Origin: Faecalibacterium sp. I4-3-84
Lineage (GTDB): Bacteria > Bacillota > Clostridia > Oscillospirales > Ruminococcaceae
Assembly: GCF_023347255.1 (NCBI RefSeq)
Contig: NZ_CP094466.1
Span: 1,674,001 to 1,738,000 of the forward strand
Direction: 5' to 3'
DNA: 64,000 nt
The notes below the pieces were generated by a model that did no database searches, was not told the origin of the DNA, and saw nothing but the letters and a program-made list of their open reading frames with translations. A program made the translations under genes and the position numbers. Shown in pieces: positions 43,698-52,327 of this stretch (position 1 is the stretch's first letter; every line of letters starts with the position of its first letter).

Positions 43698-44068
43698 AAG
43701 TTGAATATGTAACATCACCTATTGGCGGAGGAACCGAACTTTATATTTCTGCCGCCGAGTATAAGCGAGTTAACAGCAAAGATGGGTGGAGTGACCGTCA
43801 AAACCTGATGTTTGCAGTACGATCCTATACTCAAACAAATCAAAGCAGGAATAAGATCAAGAGCAGAGATTTAGAAGAAGCGTTCCGACATATTAAAAAA
43901 GACGGAACCATTGTTCTTGCAACTAAATTGGCCGGGGAATTTGCGTGGTGTGAGATATATGTTATCACAGATAACAAAATTATTCCGGTTCTCACAAGCA
44001 GTGACGGTGAAAATGTTAACATCAACTATTCAGAAAAGACAAAACGAGAATTGAATCGTAAACCGTGA
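43694..44068 (+). CDS. Uncharacterized 124-residue protein inside the hsd operon
   Basis: The ATG overlaps the hsdS stop (ATGA), so translation is coupled. The product mixes strands and helices with a basic middle (RSYTQTNQSRNKIKSRDLEEAFRHIKKDG) and a hydrophobic strand WCEIYVITDNKIIPVL. No signal peptide, membrane helix or known motif is recognised. Its place between hsdS and hsdR suggests a role with the restriction complex, either as a modulator or as an added defence part. It shares the AT-rich codon use of its neighbours. Confidence 0.75.
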   Translation: MKVEYVTSPIGGGTELYISAAEYKRVNSKDGWSDRQNLMFAVRSYTQTNQSRNKIKSRDLEEAFRHIKKDGTIVLATKLAGEFAWCEIYVITDNKIIPVLTSSDGENVNINYSEKTKRELNRKP

Positions 44069-44086
44069 GATGAGGCATTGATAGAC

Positions 44087-47053
44087 ATGAATAATATCCT
44101 CTCAGAAAAAGAATATCAGCATTTCATCATGGACAGGCTTGTGCAGGACAATGGCTACATTGTCCGTAAGGCAACAAACTATGACCGCTTCTTTGCTATG
44201 GATCGGGAACTGCTGTTTCGATTTTTGAACGATACACAGCCGAATGAGATGGATGCGCTCCGCAAGATCTATAAAACGGATCTGGAGGATACGATTGTCG
44301 GTTTCATCAATGCCGAGGTCACCAAAGCGCGCGGTAGCTTGTTGGATGTGCTGAAGCATGGCATAGAAATCTCCAACATGAAGCTGGAACTCATGTATAC
44401 CAAACCCGCTACTACCTTTAACCGGGAACTGCTGGCAAAGTATGAAAAGAATATCTTTTCCGTTATGGAGGAGGTCTGGGCAAGCGACAAAGAGCGCGTT
44501 GATCTGGTGATTTTCCTGAACGGTCTTGCTATCATGTCCTTTGAACTGAAATGCAATGCTGCAGGTCAGTCCTATCAGGATGCCATCTATCAGTATCGTG
44601 TTGACCGTGACCCGAAAACCCGTCTGTTCTGGTTTAAAGCAGGTTGCCTTGTGAACTTCGCTATGGACCTGGAACAGGTCTATATGACCACTAAACTCGC
44701 AGGCAACGCCACCTTCTTCCTGCCGTTCAACATGGGCAACGGTGAAGGGGTCAACGCCGGTGCGGGAAACCCGACCTTCAAAGACAAATACAGCGTGTCC
44801 TATATGTGGGAGGATATTCTGACCAAGGATACCGTCCTTGATCTCATCAGTAAGTTCATCTTTATCGAAACTAAGGAAAGCAAGGATGAGCTGACAGAGA
44901 AAACGAAAAAATCCGAAAATGTCATATTCCCTCGGTATCATCAGTTTGATGTGATCCGCAAACTGCTGGGTGATGTCCGTGATAATGGCACAACGCAGAA
45001 TTATCTGATCCAGCACAGCGCAGGCTCCGGCAAAACGAACTCTATCGCATGGCTGGCGCACCGCCTGACTTCTCTGCACGATGCGGATAATAAAATCATC
45101 TTTGACAATGTTGTGATCATCACTGATCGAGTTGTGGTTGATCGTCAGCTGCAGAAAGCGATTATGGGCATGGAGCATAAAGCGGGGCTTATCCGTGTCA
45201 TGGACGATAAGTGCAACTCGGCAGACCTTGCCATTGCTCTGAACGGCAATACGAAAATCATCGCCACTACAATTCAGAAATTCCCGTATATTGTAGACAG
45301 TGTTGCCGGGCTGAAAAACAAGCATTTTGCGGTTATTATCGATGAGGCACATTCCTCCACGGCAGGTAAGGACATGGCAGCGGTCACAAAGTCGCTGGGT
45401 GCAGGAGAACAAGAAGGCATCGATGTGGAAGATATGATTACGGGTGAAATCCGCAGAAACGGCAAACAGGCGAATGTTTCCATGTTCGCTTTCACCGCCA
45501 CCCCCAAGCCCACAACGATTCAATTGTTTGGTCGACTGAACACCAAAGGGCAGCGTGAGGCGTTTCATATCTATTCTATGAAACAGGCCATTGAGGAGGG
45601 CTTTATCCTTGATGTGCTTCAGAACTATACCACTTATGATACCTTTTATCAGCTGAACAAGGAGATTGAAGAAGATCCTCGATGCAAGACTGCTGATGCA
45701 AAGCGGCAAATTGCGCGGTTTGTGGAACTGCACGAGACGAACATTGCACAGCGTGTAGAGGTTATCATTGAACATTTCCGCACAACAGTGATGCCGGAAC
45801 TTGGCGGTATGGCAAAGGCAATGGTCATCACTGCTTCCCGGCAGGGCGCGGTCAAATACCGTCAGGCGTTTGAGAATTATACAAAGAAAAAAGGCTATAC
45901 CGATATCAAAGCTTTGGTTGCATTTTCTGGCAAAGTAAAGCTCCCGGACGATGAAACCGAATATTCCGAGGCTTCCATGAACGGTTTCCCGGAGGATCGT
46001 CTGACAAAAGAATTTGATAAGGACGAATATCAGGTACTTCTGGTTGCGAATAAGTATCAGACCGGGTTTGACCAGCCGAAACTCTGCGCTATGTATGTTC
46101 TCAAAAAGCTGAAGGGCGTATCTGCTGTTCAGACGCTTTCCCGCCTGAATCGTATTTGCCCGCCGTTCGAGAAGAAAACCTTCGTGCTGGACTTTGCAAA
46201 TACATACGAAGATATCAAAGCGGCATTTTCACCGTACTATACGACTACGCTGCTCTCCACTTCCGTAACGCCGACGGCGATTTATGATCTGGAAGCTCAA
46301 ATCGATGCGTACACCGTGCTTGACCCGGATGATATCGAAAAAGCCAACGAGCTGCTGTATAAGAAGAATATATCTGCCAAGGACAAGCAGAAGCTGACGT
46401 TTTACTCTAAACGGGCAAAGAATATGATCGAAAAATACGATCTTATCAAACAGCACGAGATCGTATCTGCGATGCGGCACTTTGTCCGATTCTATGAGTT
46501 TCTGTTGCAGGCATCCTGTTTTGAGGATACTGATCTGCACAAGAAATACAACTTTATCACATATCTTCTGGCCTATATCAACATCAAACATCCGGGCGGT
46601 GGATACAACCTAGACGGAAAGATTAAGGCAACCAATTTTGTTCAGAAAAAGGTCGAGGAACATACAACGTCAAACCTTGTTGCACAGCCAGTGGTGAAAT
46701 TGCCGACTGCCGAAAGTTTCGGGCTTACTGAAGCAAAAGAGGAACGGCTTTCAGAGATCATTGCGGAGATCAATAGCCGTACCGGAAAGGCCTATAACAA
46801 TGATGTGGCAGTTAAGGCTATGTTACAGATCAGGGACATCCTTTTAAAATCGGATAAACTGAAAACCAGTGCGCGAAACAATACCGTCAAAGACTTTGAA
46901 TTTTCTTATTTTGATGATATTGACGATGCCTTGATTGAAGGATTAGAACAGAATCAGGATTTCTTCTCACTTCTGCTAAGCAATGAAGAAATCAAACGGC
47001 AGGTGCTCGGTATTTTTACAGAAGAAATATATAAGAGCTTGCGGGAAGCTTAA
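44087..47053 (+). CDS. hsdR: Type I restriction endonuclease/translocase subunit
   Basis: About 988 residues. The N-terminal nuclease domain has the PD-(D/E)xK-type residues in VDLVIF and FELK (near residues 138-155). Two helicase lobes follow, with Walker A HSAGSGKT (about 310-317), the DEAH box in VIIDEAHSS, and TATPKP (motif III), and later QTGFDQP and SRLNR. The C-terminal helical domain docks onto HsdM. The ATG at 44087 is preferred to a TTG at 44078 that is too close to GAGG. All catalytic motifs look intact, so the system should restrict. Confidence 0.93.
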   Translation: MNNILSEKEYQHFIMDRLVQDNGYIVRKATNYDRFFAMDRELLFRFLNDTQPNEMDALRKIYKTDLEDTIVGFINAEVTKARGSLLDVLKHGIEISNMKLELMYTKPATTFNRELLAKYEKNIFSVMEEVWASDKERVDLVIFLNGLAIMSFELKCNAAGQSYQDAIYQYRVDRDPKTRLFWFKAGCLVNFAMDLEQVYMTTKLAGNATFFLPFNMGNGEGVNAGAGNPTFKDKYSVSYMWEDILTKDTVLDLISKFIFIETKESKDELTEKTKKSENVIFPRYHQFDVIRKLLGDVRDNGTTQNYLIQHSAGSGKTNSIAWLAHRLTSLHDADNKIIFDNVVIITDRVVVDRQLQKAIMGMEHKAGLIRVMDDKCNSADLAIALNGNTKIIATTIQKFPYIVDSVAGLKNKHFAVIIDEAHSSTAGKDMAAVTKSLGAGEQEGIDVEDMITGEIRRNGKQANVSMFAFTATPKPTTIQLFGRLNTKGQREAFHIYSMKQAIEEGFILDVLQNYTTYDTFYQLNKEIEEDPRCKTADAKRQIARFVELHETNIAQRVEVIIEHFRTTVMPELGGMAKAMVITASRQGAVKYRQAFENYTKKKGYTDIKALVAFSGKVKLPDDETEYSEASMNGFPEDRLTKEFDKDEYQVLLVANKYQTGFDQPKLCAMYVLKKLKGVSAVQTLSRLNRICPPFEKKTFVLDFANTYEDIKAAFSPYYTTTLLSTSVTPTAIYDLEAQIDAYTVLDPDDIEKANELLYKKNISAKDKQKLTFYSKRAKNMIEKYDLIKQHEIVSAMRHFVRFYEFLLQASCFEDTDLHKKYNFITYLLAYINIKHPGGGYNLDGKIKATNFVQKKVEEHTTSNLVAQPVVKLPTAESFGLTEAKEERLSEIIAEINSRTGKAYNNDVAVKAMLQIRDILLKSDKLKTSARNNTVKDFEFSYFDDIDDALIEGLEQNQDFFSLLLSNEEIKRQVLGIFTEEIYKSLREA

Positions 47054-47154
47054 TGTAAAATAGTATATGAGGTAGAGTGGAGGTGAGATACAGGACACGC
47101 AATGATGGACGATGAATTTAGAACGCTGGGATAATAATTCATTATGGAGGAATT

Positions 47155-48273
47155 ATGAATATTTCACCTGACGATTTTAAAAAGATTGGTATAGATAGTT
47201 CTGCAATTCAGAGTAAAAAAGAGCAGACTACTTATAAAATAAAATATGTTACGCGATATGTTCGGCAATGGGCGATTGTTGAAGCAGGAAGGAAAACTAT
47301 TAGCCAAATAAACTTTATTGATTGCATGTGCAATGCTGGAATATATAAAGATGGCGATTTTTGTACAGGAATGGAAGTTATTAATATCTTTAATGAACTG
47401 GCTCAAGATCCACGTTACGCATCGAAAAAGTTTGTGGTTTTTCTGAATGATTTGCGAGAGGATAGAATAAATAATTTTATAAGTATAATTAACGGAACCG
47501 TTAAGAAAAGCAAAAACTTAAAGATATTTACTGCCCATGCAGATGTTAATTACATACTGGATGACATTGCAAATGCGACTCCACTTCACAGAGAATTGTT
47601 TAAGTATGGAAGCTGTAGCCTAATATATGTGGATCCATATAGCTTTGGTACTGTTCAAATCCCCAAACTCCATAATATTTTGAAGGACAACTACTGTGAA
47701 TTACTTTTCAACTTTTTTACGAGTGACTTTAATCGCAATAAAAATCAAGATCGAGGTCGGATACAGCGATGTCTAGGAGATTTGAAACCAAAAGATAGAA
47801 AGCAAGTGGTTGATGATGTGGTTCGGGCTTTAAAAGTTGGAAAAATTAAATATGTCTATTTGTATTCTTTCCGCACGGTAACAAATGCGGAATTGTACCA
47901 GATACTTTACGCGACACCAAGTTTGAAAGGACTTAAAGCCCTTAAAGATAGCATCTGGGATGTGTTTGATGGCGAAGAATACCATCGAAATCATTGCGAT
48001 AGCGGGCAGTTGTCGATGTTTACAACCGAAGATATAAAAGCACTGAATCTGCAAGAATATGAGTTGGAAGCTCAAAACATTGTATATGAAGCATTCAAGG
48101 GGAAGACTGTGCCGTTTTTAAAGATTGAAGAAAAAATTCTTGTAGAAACCATGCTTAGAAGTTCCCAAATTATAAAGCACGTGTTAAAGCCGATGATAGC
48201 TGAAGGAAAAGTAAGAAAACATAATGATGCAGGAAAAACCAATTTTACAGAGGATAATTACACATTTATATGA
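47155..48273 (+). CDS. tcmP: TcmP-like three-Cys-motif partner protein
   Basis: A 372-residue protein. The N-terminal region KIKYVTRYVRQWAIV and FIDCMCNAGIYKDGDFCTGM resembles TcmP-type proteins, which have a methyltransferase-like fold; YVDPYSFG near residue 160 fits its motif IV-like DPxG/DPY region. A C-terminal winged-helix-like part (LVETMLRSSQIIKHVLKPMIAEGKVRK) follows. TcmP proteins usually sit beside a three-cysteine radical-SAM-like protein, and that gene starts here with a four-base overlap (ATGA). The pair's function is unknown. TGGAGG precedes the ATG. Low GC, as in the hsd genes. Confidence 0.75.
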   Translation: MNISPDDFKKIGIDSSAIQSKKEQTTYKIKYVTRYVRQWAIVEAGRKTISQINFIDCMCNAGIYKDGDFCTGMEVINIFNELAQDPRYASKKFVVFLNDLREDRINNFISIINGTVKKSKNLKIFTAHADVNYILDDIANATPLHRELFKYGSCSLIYVDPYSFGTVQIPKLHNILKDNYCELLFNFFTSDFNRNKNQDRGRIQRCLGDLKPKDRKQVVDDVVRALKVGKIKYVYLYSFRTVTNAELYQILYATPSLKGLKALKDSIWDVFDGEEYHRNHCDSGQLSMFTTEDIKALNLQEYELEAQNIVYEAFKGKTVPFLKIEEKILVETMLRSSQIIKHVLKPMIAEGKVRKHNDAGKTNFTEDNYTFI

Positions 48274-49046
48274 GTGAAAAAAAAGTACATGAAAATATCA
48301 GAAAAAGCCTGATATACAAAACGGCTGTTGAATACGGCGATTATACGTTGAACCATGTGACAGGTTGCTCACACGGCTGTAAATATCCTTGTTATGCTTA
48401 CATGATGGCTAAGCGGTTTAAAAAAGTGGAGGACTATGAGGAGTGGATTCAACCGAAACTGGTTGATAACATTTTTCCGCTTTTATCAAAGGAACTGCCT
48501 AGATACAAGGATAAAATAAAGACGTTGCATCTTTGCTTTTCGACTGACCCATATATGTATGGACATCCCGATATTTGCAATGCGAGTACACAAATTATTG
48601 AGAAAGCAAACGTTTTTGGAGTTCATTGTTCGGTGCTGACAAAAGGCATTTTGCCAGTAGAACTTGCAAAAATGCCGTTAAAAAATGAGTACGGCATAAC
48701 AGCTGTTACGCTTGACGAGGATTTCCGAAAAGAGATGGAGCCGGGTGCGGCACCGATGGAAGATCGTATTAGCGCGCTAGAAGCACTAAGCAAACAGGGA
48801 TGCTATACATGGATTAGCATTGAACCGTATCCAACCCCCAATATTCATGAGCAAAATCTCGAACAGCTTTTGGAACGAGTATCTTTTGCGAATCGAATTA
48901 TTTTTGGAAGACTACATTACAATAAGCAGGTAACAGCGTATAAAGGTTATCAAGATTTTTATAATGCTTGCGCTAAAAAAGTTATAGCGTTTTGCGAAGA
49001 ACGAAAAATAGCCTATCATATTAAAAAGGGAACGTTTGTGGAATAA
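48270..49046 (+). CDS. Three-cysteine radical-SAM-like protein, partner of TcmP
   Basis: A 258-residue protein with the cysteine set in TGCSHGCKYPCYAY (Cys33, 37, 41). The spacing is C-x3-C-x3-C, one residue longer than the classic radical-SAM C-x3-C-x2-C. Later parts (LHLCFSTDPYMYG; VLTKGI; TWISIEPYPTP) resemble the barrel of spore-photoproduct-lyase-like and phage Gp37/Gp68 (DUF5131) proteins. An iron-sulfur enzyme acting on nucleic acid is plausible; no substrate is known. It is translationally coupled to tcmP and ends 30 bases before the next gene. Confidence 0.75.
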   Translation: MSEKKVHENIRKSLIYKTAVEYGDYTLNHVTGCSHGCKYPCYAYMMAKRFKKVEDYEEWIQPKLVDNIFPLLSKELPRYKDKIKTLHLCFSTDPYMYGHPDICNASTQIIEKANVFGVHCSVLTKGILPVELAKMPLKNEYGITAVTLDEDFRKEMEPGAAPMEDRISALEALSKQGCYTWISIEPYPTPNIHEQNLEQLLERVSFANRIIFGRLHYNKQVTAYKGYQDFYNACAKKVIAFCEERKIAYHIKKGTFVE

Positions 49047-49076
49047 GAACCGATTTTGAGAAGGGAGGCCCCAACC

Positions 49077-50732
49077 ATGACCGAACAAGCGCTCCGTAAA
49101 ATGATTACTGCCGGGGAGAGCACCCGGCAGGAGTTTAAGTCATGGGTGAAGTGCAAGGACTACCGGCAGCGGAAAGAGTTGGCGGTAAAAAGTGCGGTTG
49201 CGCTGGCAAATACAAAGGGCGGCGTTCTGCTGTTTGGCGTGGAAGATGACGGCACCATTACGGGCTGCCCCAAGAGTGACCCGCAGGCACTGATGGAAGC
49301 CATCTACGATATGACCCGACCAAGCCTGTTTACCGAAATCGAGCCGGTGGAAACCTCTGACGGCGTGGTGCTGGTGGTATCGGTGGAGAAATCCAATTCT
49401 CATGTTGCCACCACCGGCGGCATCTATTACAGACGGCTGGGGAACGTGACGAAGCCTGACTACCCGGCAAACGATGTGTACTCCCCTGCCGATAACCCGG
49501 ACTTTTCGGCAAAGATCGTGGAGGGGGCATCCGAAAGCGACATTGACCTGCTGGAAGTGTACCGCCTGAAAGAAAAGCTGCGGATTCGGGATGCAGGCTC
49601 TGCCCTGCCGGATTTGGCAGATACCACCTTTCTGGACAACCTGAACCTGATCCGCATGGACAAGGACGAAGTGCGTGTGACGGTGGCAGGGCTTCTGTTT
49701 GTGGGCAAGGCGACCTCCCTTGCGCGGCTGCTGCCGCAGGCAGAGGTGATCTACCTCCATTACAGCGACGAAGCACAGACGGAGTACGACAACCGCATGG
49801 ATATGCAGGAGCCGGTGATCTCGATTCTGGATAAGCTGACCGAGCGCATCCGCACCTATAACCGCCTGACCAATGTGCAGGTGGGGCTGTTCCGGCTGGA
49901 GGTGTACGATTTCTCCGAAGCGGTTTTTCAGGAGGCGTTGCTGAATGCGCTGGCGCACCGCTCCTATGAGGATATGGCACCGATCTATGTCAAGCACTAC
50001 CCCACAAAGATCGTGATTGAGAACCCCGGCGGCTTTCCGGGGGACATCAACGAAAGCAACATCATCACCCACCAGTCCATTCCCCGGAACAAGCTGATTG
50101 CCATGACCCTTCAGCATCTGAAGTATGTGCAGCGTTCCGGGCAGGGTGTGGACATTATGTTCCAGAGTATGCTCACCGAGGGCAAACCTTACCCGGAGTA
50201 TGCCAGCACGCCCAACTCCGTCCGGCTGACCCTTCGCAGCACGATGGAGAATCAGAGCTTCGTGCGTTTCATCGCAGAGACACAGGATAAGCGGTCCAAG
50301 ATGTTCACGCTGTCGGAGCTGATGATTCTGCACTATCTGCGGGAGCACCAGAAAATCACCCTGAAGCAGGCGGCAAAGACGATTCAGGAAACCGATGACA
50401 ACGCCCACAAGGTTCTGAACGCTCTCCGAGACGAGGGGCTTTTGGAACTCAACGGCAAGACCTATATGCTGTCCCTCAAGGTCTACGAAACGGTGAAAAC
50501 CGATGTGGCCTATGTGCAGGATAAGACGGTCAGCCAGATTCAGGCAAAGGATCGGATTCTTGAATATCTGAAGCATAAGCCGTCGATTACGAATCAGAAA
50601 GCACAAGAGCTGTGTGGATACACAAAAGATCAGGCATACCGTATTCTCCGAAAGCTTGTAGAAGAAGGGAAGATTGAAGTAAAAGGAGCAGGGCGCGGAA
50701 GAAGATACTGCTTAAAAGAAAATCAGCGATAA
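49077..50732 (+). CDS. AlbA_2-domain protein with HATPase-like domain (RecG-like regulator family)
   Basis: A 551-residue protein. Residues 5-130 form an AlbA_2/Schlafen-AAA-4-type DNA-binding domain (ESTRQEFKSW, LANTKGGVLLFGVEDDGTITG). Residues 250-380 form an HSP90-type ATPase-like domain (EALLNALAHRSYED, IVIENPGGFP, RSGQGVDIM). Two C-terminal winged helices follow. These proteins are often annotated as putative transcriptional regulators or RecG-like and are frequent on mobile elements. GGGAGG precedes the ATG at 49077. Its GC content and codons match the element core, unlike the AT-rich genes before it. Confidence 0.85.
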   Translation: MTEQALRKMITAGESTRQEFKSWVKCKDYRQRKELAVKSAVALANTKGGVLLFGVEDDGTITGCPKSDPQALMEAIYDMTRPSLFTEIEPVETSDGVVLVVSVEKSNSHVATTGGIYYRRLGNVTKPDYPANDVYSPADNPDFSAKIVEGASESDIDLLEVYRLKEKLRIRDAGSALPDLADTTFLDNLNLIRMDKDEVRVTVAGLLFVGKATSLARLLPQAEVIYLHYSDEAQTEYDNRMDMQEPVISILDKLTERIRTYNRLTNVQVGLFRLEVYDFSEAVFQEALLNALAHRSYEDMAPIYVKHYPTKIVIENPGGFPGDINESNIITHQSIPRNKLIAMTLQHLKYVQRSGQGVDIMFQSMLTEGKPYPEYASTPNSVRLTLRSTMENQSFVRFIAETQDKRSKMFTLSELMILHYLREHQKITLKQAAKTIQETDDNAHKVLNALRDEGLLELNGKTYMLSLKVYETVKTDVAYVQDKTVSQIQAKDRILEYLKHKPSITNQKAQELCGYTKDQAYRILRKLVEEGKIEVKGAGRGRRYCLKENQR

Positions 50733-50887
50733 AAACACGCGCCGCGCGATTATTACGCGCAAAGAAACGCGCGATTTTCTTGGGAAAGAGCAAAAAATGA
50801 CTGCAATTCGATAAAAACTGAAATCGTCAATCGCGCGCCGAAACGCGCGCCGCGCGATTAGCGATTTTGCCGCGCGTTTTCTAAGGC
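50733..50887. repeat. CGCG-rich inverted-repeat region
   Basis: Multiple ACGCGC, GCGCGC and AATCGCGCG motifs in 155 bases. The right part (about 50835-50887) matches 18020-18074, including the terminator-like hairpin for the DUF6061-like gene. No gene seen. Confidence 0.6.
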
Positions 50888-51137
50888 TCAATCTTCCAGC
50901 CTGCCGTGATTACACCCCAATAACAGGTAGTGCTCCATCTCCCCTCTCAGCACCATCTGCGCGTACTCCAAGGGCTTGTTGTACAGCAGCCAGTCCAGCT
51001 CTGCCCGCTGTGCAGGGGGTATTGCCGTACTCGTCCTCAATGGCGATGCAGTTGATGTCAACAGCAGAGCCATCCTCGAACCGGGCTTCTACCCGGTTGG
51101 TGTCCATGTTGTAGCTGCAGGAAAGCAATTTTGTCAT
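50888..51137 (-). pseudogene. Frameshifted DUF6061-like small gene (right end of element 3)
   Basis: Closely similar to the intact gene at 18075-18323, with the same ribosome site and start (MTKLLSCSYNMDTNRVEARF). One extra G in a G-run near 51017 shifts the frame after EYGNTP; the remaining half (RAELDWLLYNKPLEYAQMVL) continues in another frame. It marks the element 3 end as homologous to the element 1 end. Confidence 0.88.
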
Positions 51138-51253
51138 AATAGTATCCTCCAAGACTTGATTTTTGGCGTGCGGTCACTCGAACCAATGCCGTCAAGTCGT
51201 TGTCGGATAGCCTGCGGGTCCCAACCCGTAGGAATGTCTACCGTGGAAGCTGT
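51138..51253. other. Junction between element 3 right end and element remnant
   Basis: Similarity to the element 1 right end stops at 51208. A near-perfect hairpin (CCTGCGGGT/AACCCGTAGG) follows at 51211-51232. The tRNA part of the attachment site is absent. Confidence 0.5.
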
Positions 51254-51386
51254 AACCGAAAGATTTCATGGCTTTTTTGCTTTGTAAGCCATAGTTGCAC
51301 GGTTTCTGCACGGATTTTGCACGGTGGGTGTTATCCATGTCCGATGATGTAGGGCGCTGTATTGCATTGCAATCAGTGCCCTTTTT
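51254..51386. mobile_element. Orphan left end of a further element (integrase deleted)
   Basis: About 90% match to 4693-4822: part of the tRNA terminator, three TGCACGG repeats at 51296, 51307 and 51318 with 11-bp spacing, and the stretch that precedes the integrase stop in element 1. The match ends exactly where the integrase gene would start, then chromosomal sequence begins. Confidence 0.75.
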
Positions 51387-51421
51387 CTTAGCGTGAAAAT
51401 GTAAAAGACCAACTGTATATT

Positions 51422-52087
51422 TCAGGCTTCGGAAAGAAGCTTCCCTTCCTCCAGCATCTTTTTCACCTCGCGCAGGTCTTTGCACTCGGCGGTGTACAGA
51501 CGGCGCATCTCGTCGTCGGCGGGGGCAAGGTCCGGCACCATCACGGTGACAAAGCCGCCCCGCGCACCGGCCCGCACGCCGTTGTAGCTGTCCTCCAGCA
51601 CCAGCGTTTCAGCCGGGGTGGTGCCCAGCGCCTTGGCCGCGGTGAGGAAGATCTCCGGGTCGGGCTTTGACGAGGTGAACTGCTCGCCGGAAATAAGGGC
51701 CTTGAAGTGGCTGGTCATCTTCCAGTTGTTGAGGTGCCGCAGGATGGACGCCATCCGGCTGGAGGAAGCCACCACCATGGGAATGTGCTGCGCTTCCAGA
51801 TAGGCGATGAGTTCATCCAGACCCGGCTTTTTGGGCGGCGGTGCCTGAAAGGCCGTCTCCGCCTGCGCGTGCAGGGCATCCATGATGGCATCGGTGTCGC
51901 AGTCCGGGCCGTAGAAGCGGCGCAGCACGGCCCGCATGGAATCGCCTGCCGAGCCGCGCGCGGCAGCGTCCAGCCCTTCCTTATAAGGAAGACCCAGTGT
52001 GGCCAGTGCGGGCTTCCACAGGGTGGCCCAGATGCGCTCGGTGTCGAACATCAGCCCGTCCATATCAAAAATAACACCTTTTATCAT
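51422..52087 (-). CDS. HAD subfamily IA hydrolase
   Basis: A 221-residue phosphatase-like protein. Motif I is FDMDGLMFDTE (Asp8, Asp10), motif II VASSSRMAS near residue 106, and motifs III/IV are K-PDPEIFL and LEDSYNGVRAGARGG. The cap is of the small helical type, close to beta-phosphoglucomutase-like enzymes. It reads toward the island and is the first backbone gene on the right. The substrate is unknown. Confidence 0.87.
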   Translation of the reverse strand: MIKGVIFDMDGLMFDTERIWATLWKPALATLGLPYKEGLDAAARGSAGDSMRAVLRRFYGPDCDTDAIMDALHAQAETAFQAPPPKKPGLDELIAYLEAQHIPMVVASSSRMASILRHLNNWKMTSHFKALISGEQFTSSKPDPEIFLTAAKALGTTPAETLVLEDSYNGVRAGARGGFVTVMVPDLAPADDEMRRLYTAECKDLREVKKMLEEGKLLSEA

Positions 52088-52327
52088 TGTGCAAAAGCTC
52101 CTTTCTGAGCCTGTAAGATCCGGCTTATGCCTTCATTGTATCATATTTTGGGCAGTTTGCACATGGAAAAGCAGGCAATTTAGCGCAACTTAACCTGTCC
52201 AAAGATGAAAGATTTTTCGTTTCCTTGTAAATCACATTCATATTATTATAATAGAAAACAACATTCGGTGTTTGCGGGCGCATTTTCACTCGCTGCGCCC
52301 GAGATCAGGAAAGAGGGAAAATAAATC
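52088..52327 (+). promoter_or_regulatory. Promoter and leader of ilvE
   Basis: TTGTAA (52225-52230), 16 bases, TATAAT (52247-52252). The leader of about 70 bases contains a GC-rich inverted repeat (GGGCGCA...TGCGCCC, 52275-52301) but no T-box features. Confidence 0.7.

Noticed and set aside
4635-51386. Prophage
   Set aside because: Integrase, primase and helicase occur, but no capsid, portal, terminase, tail or lysis gene is seen, and relaxases are present.
4635-51386. Self-transmissible conjugative element
   Set aside because: No VirB4, VirD4/TcpA coupling protein or other T4SS gene is found; only relaxases and MobC, so mobilizable at most.
52253-52327. T-box or leader attenuator before ilvE
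   Set aside because: The leader is only about 70 bases and has no T-box sequence or terminator/antiterminator pair.
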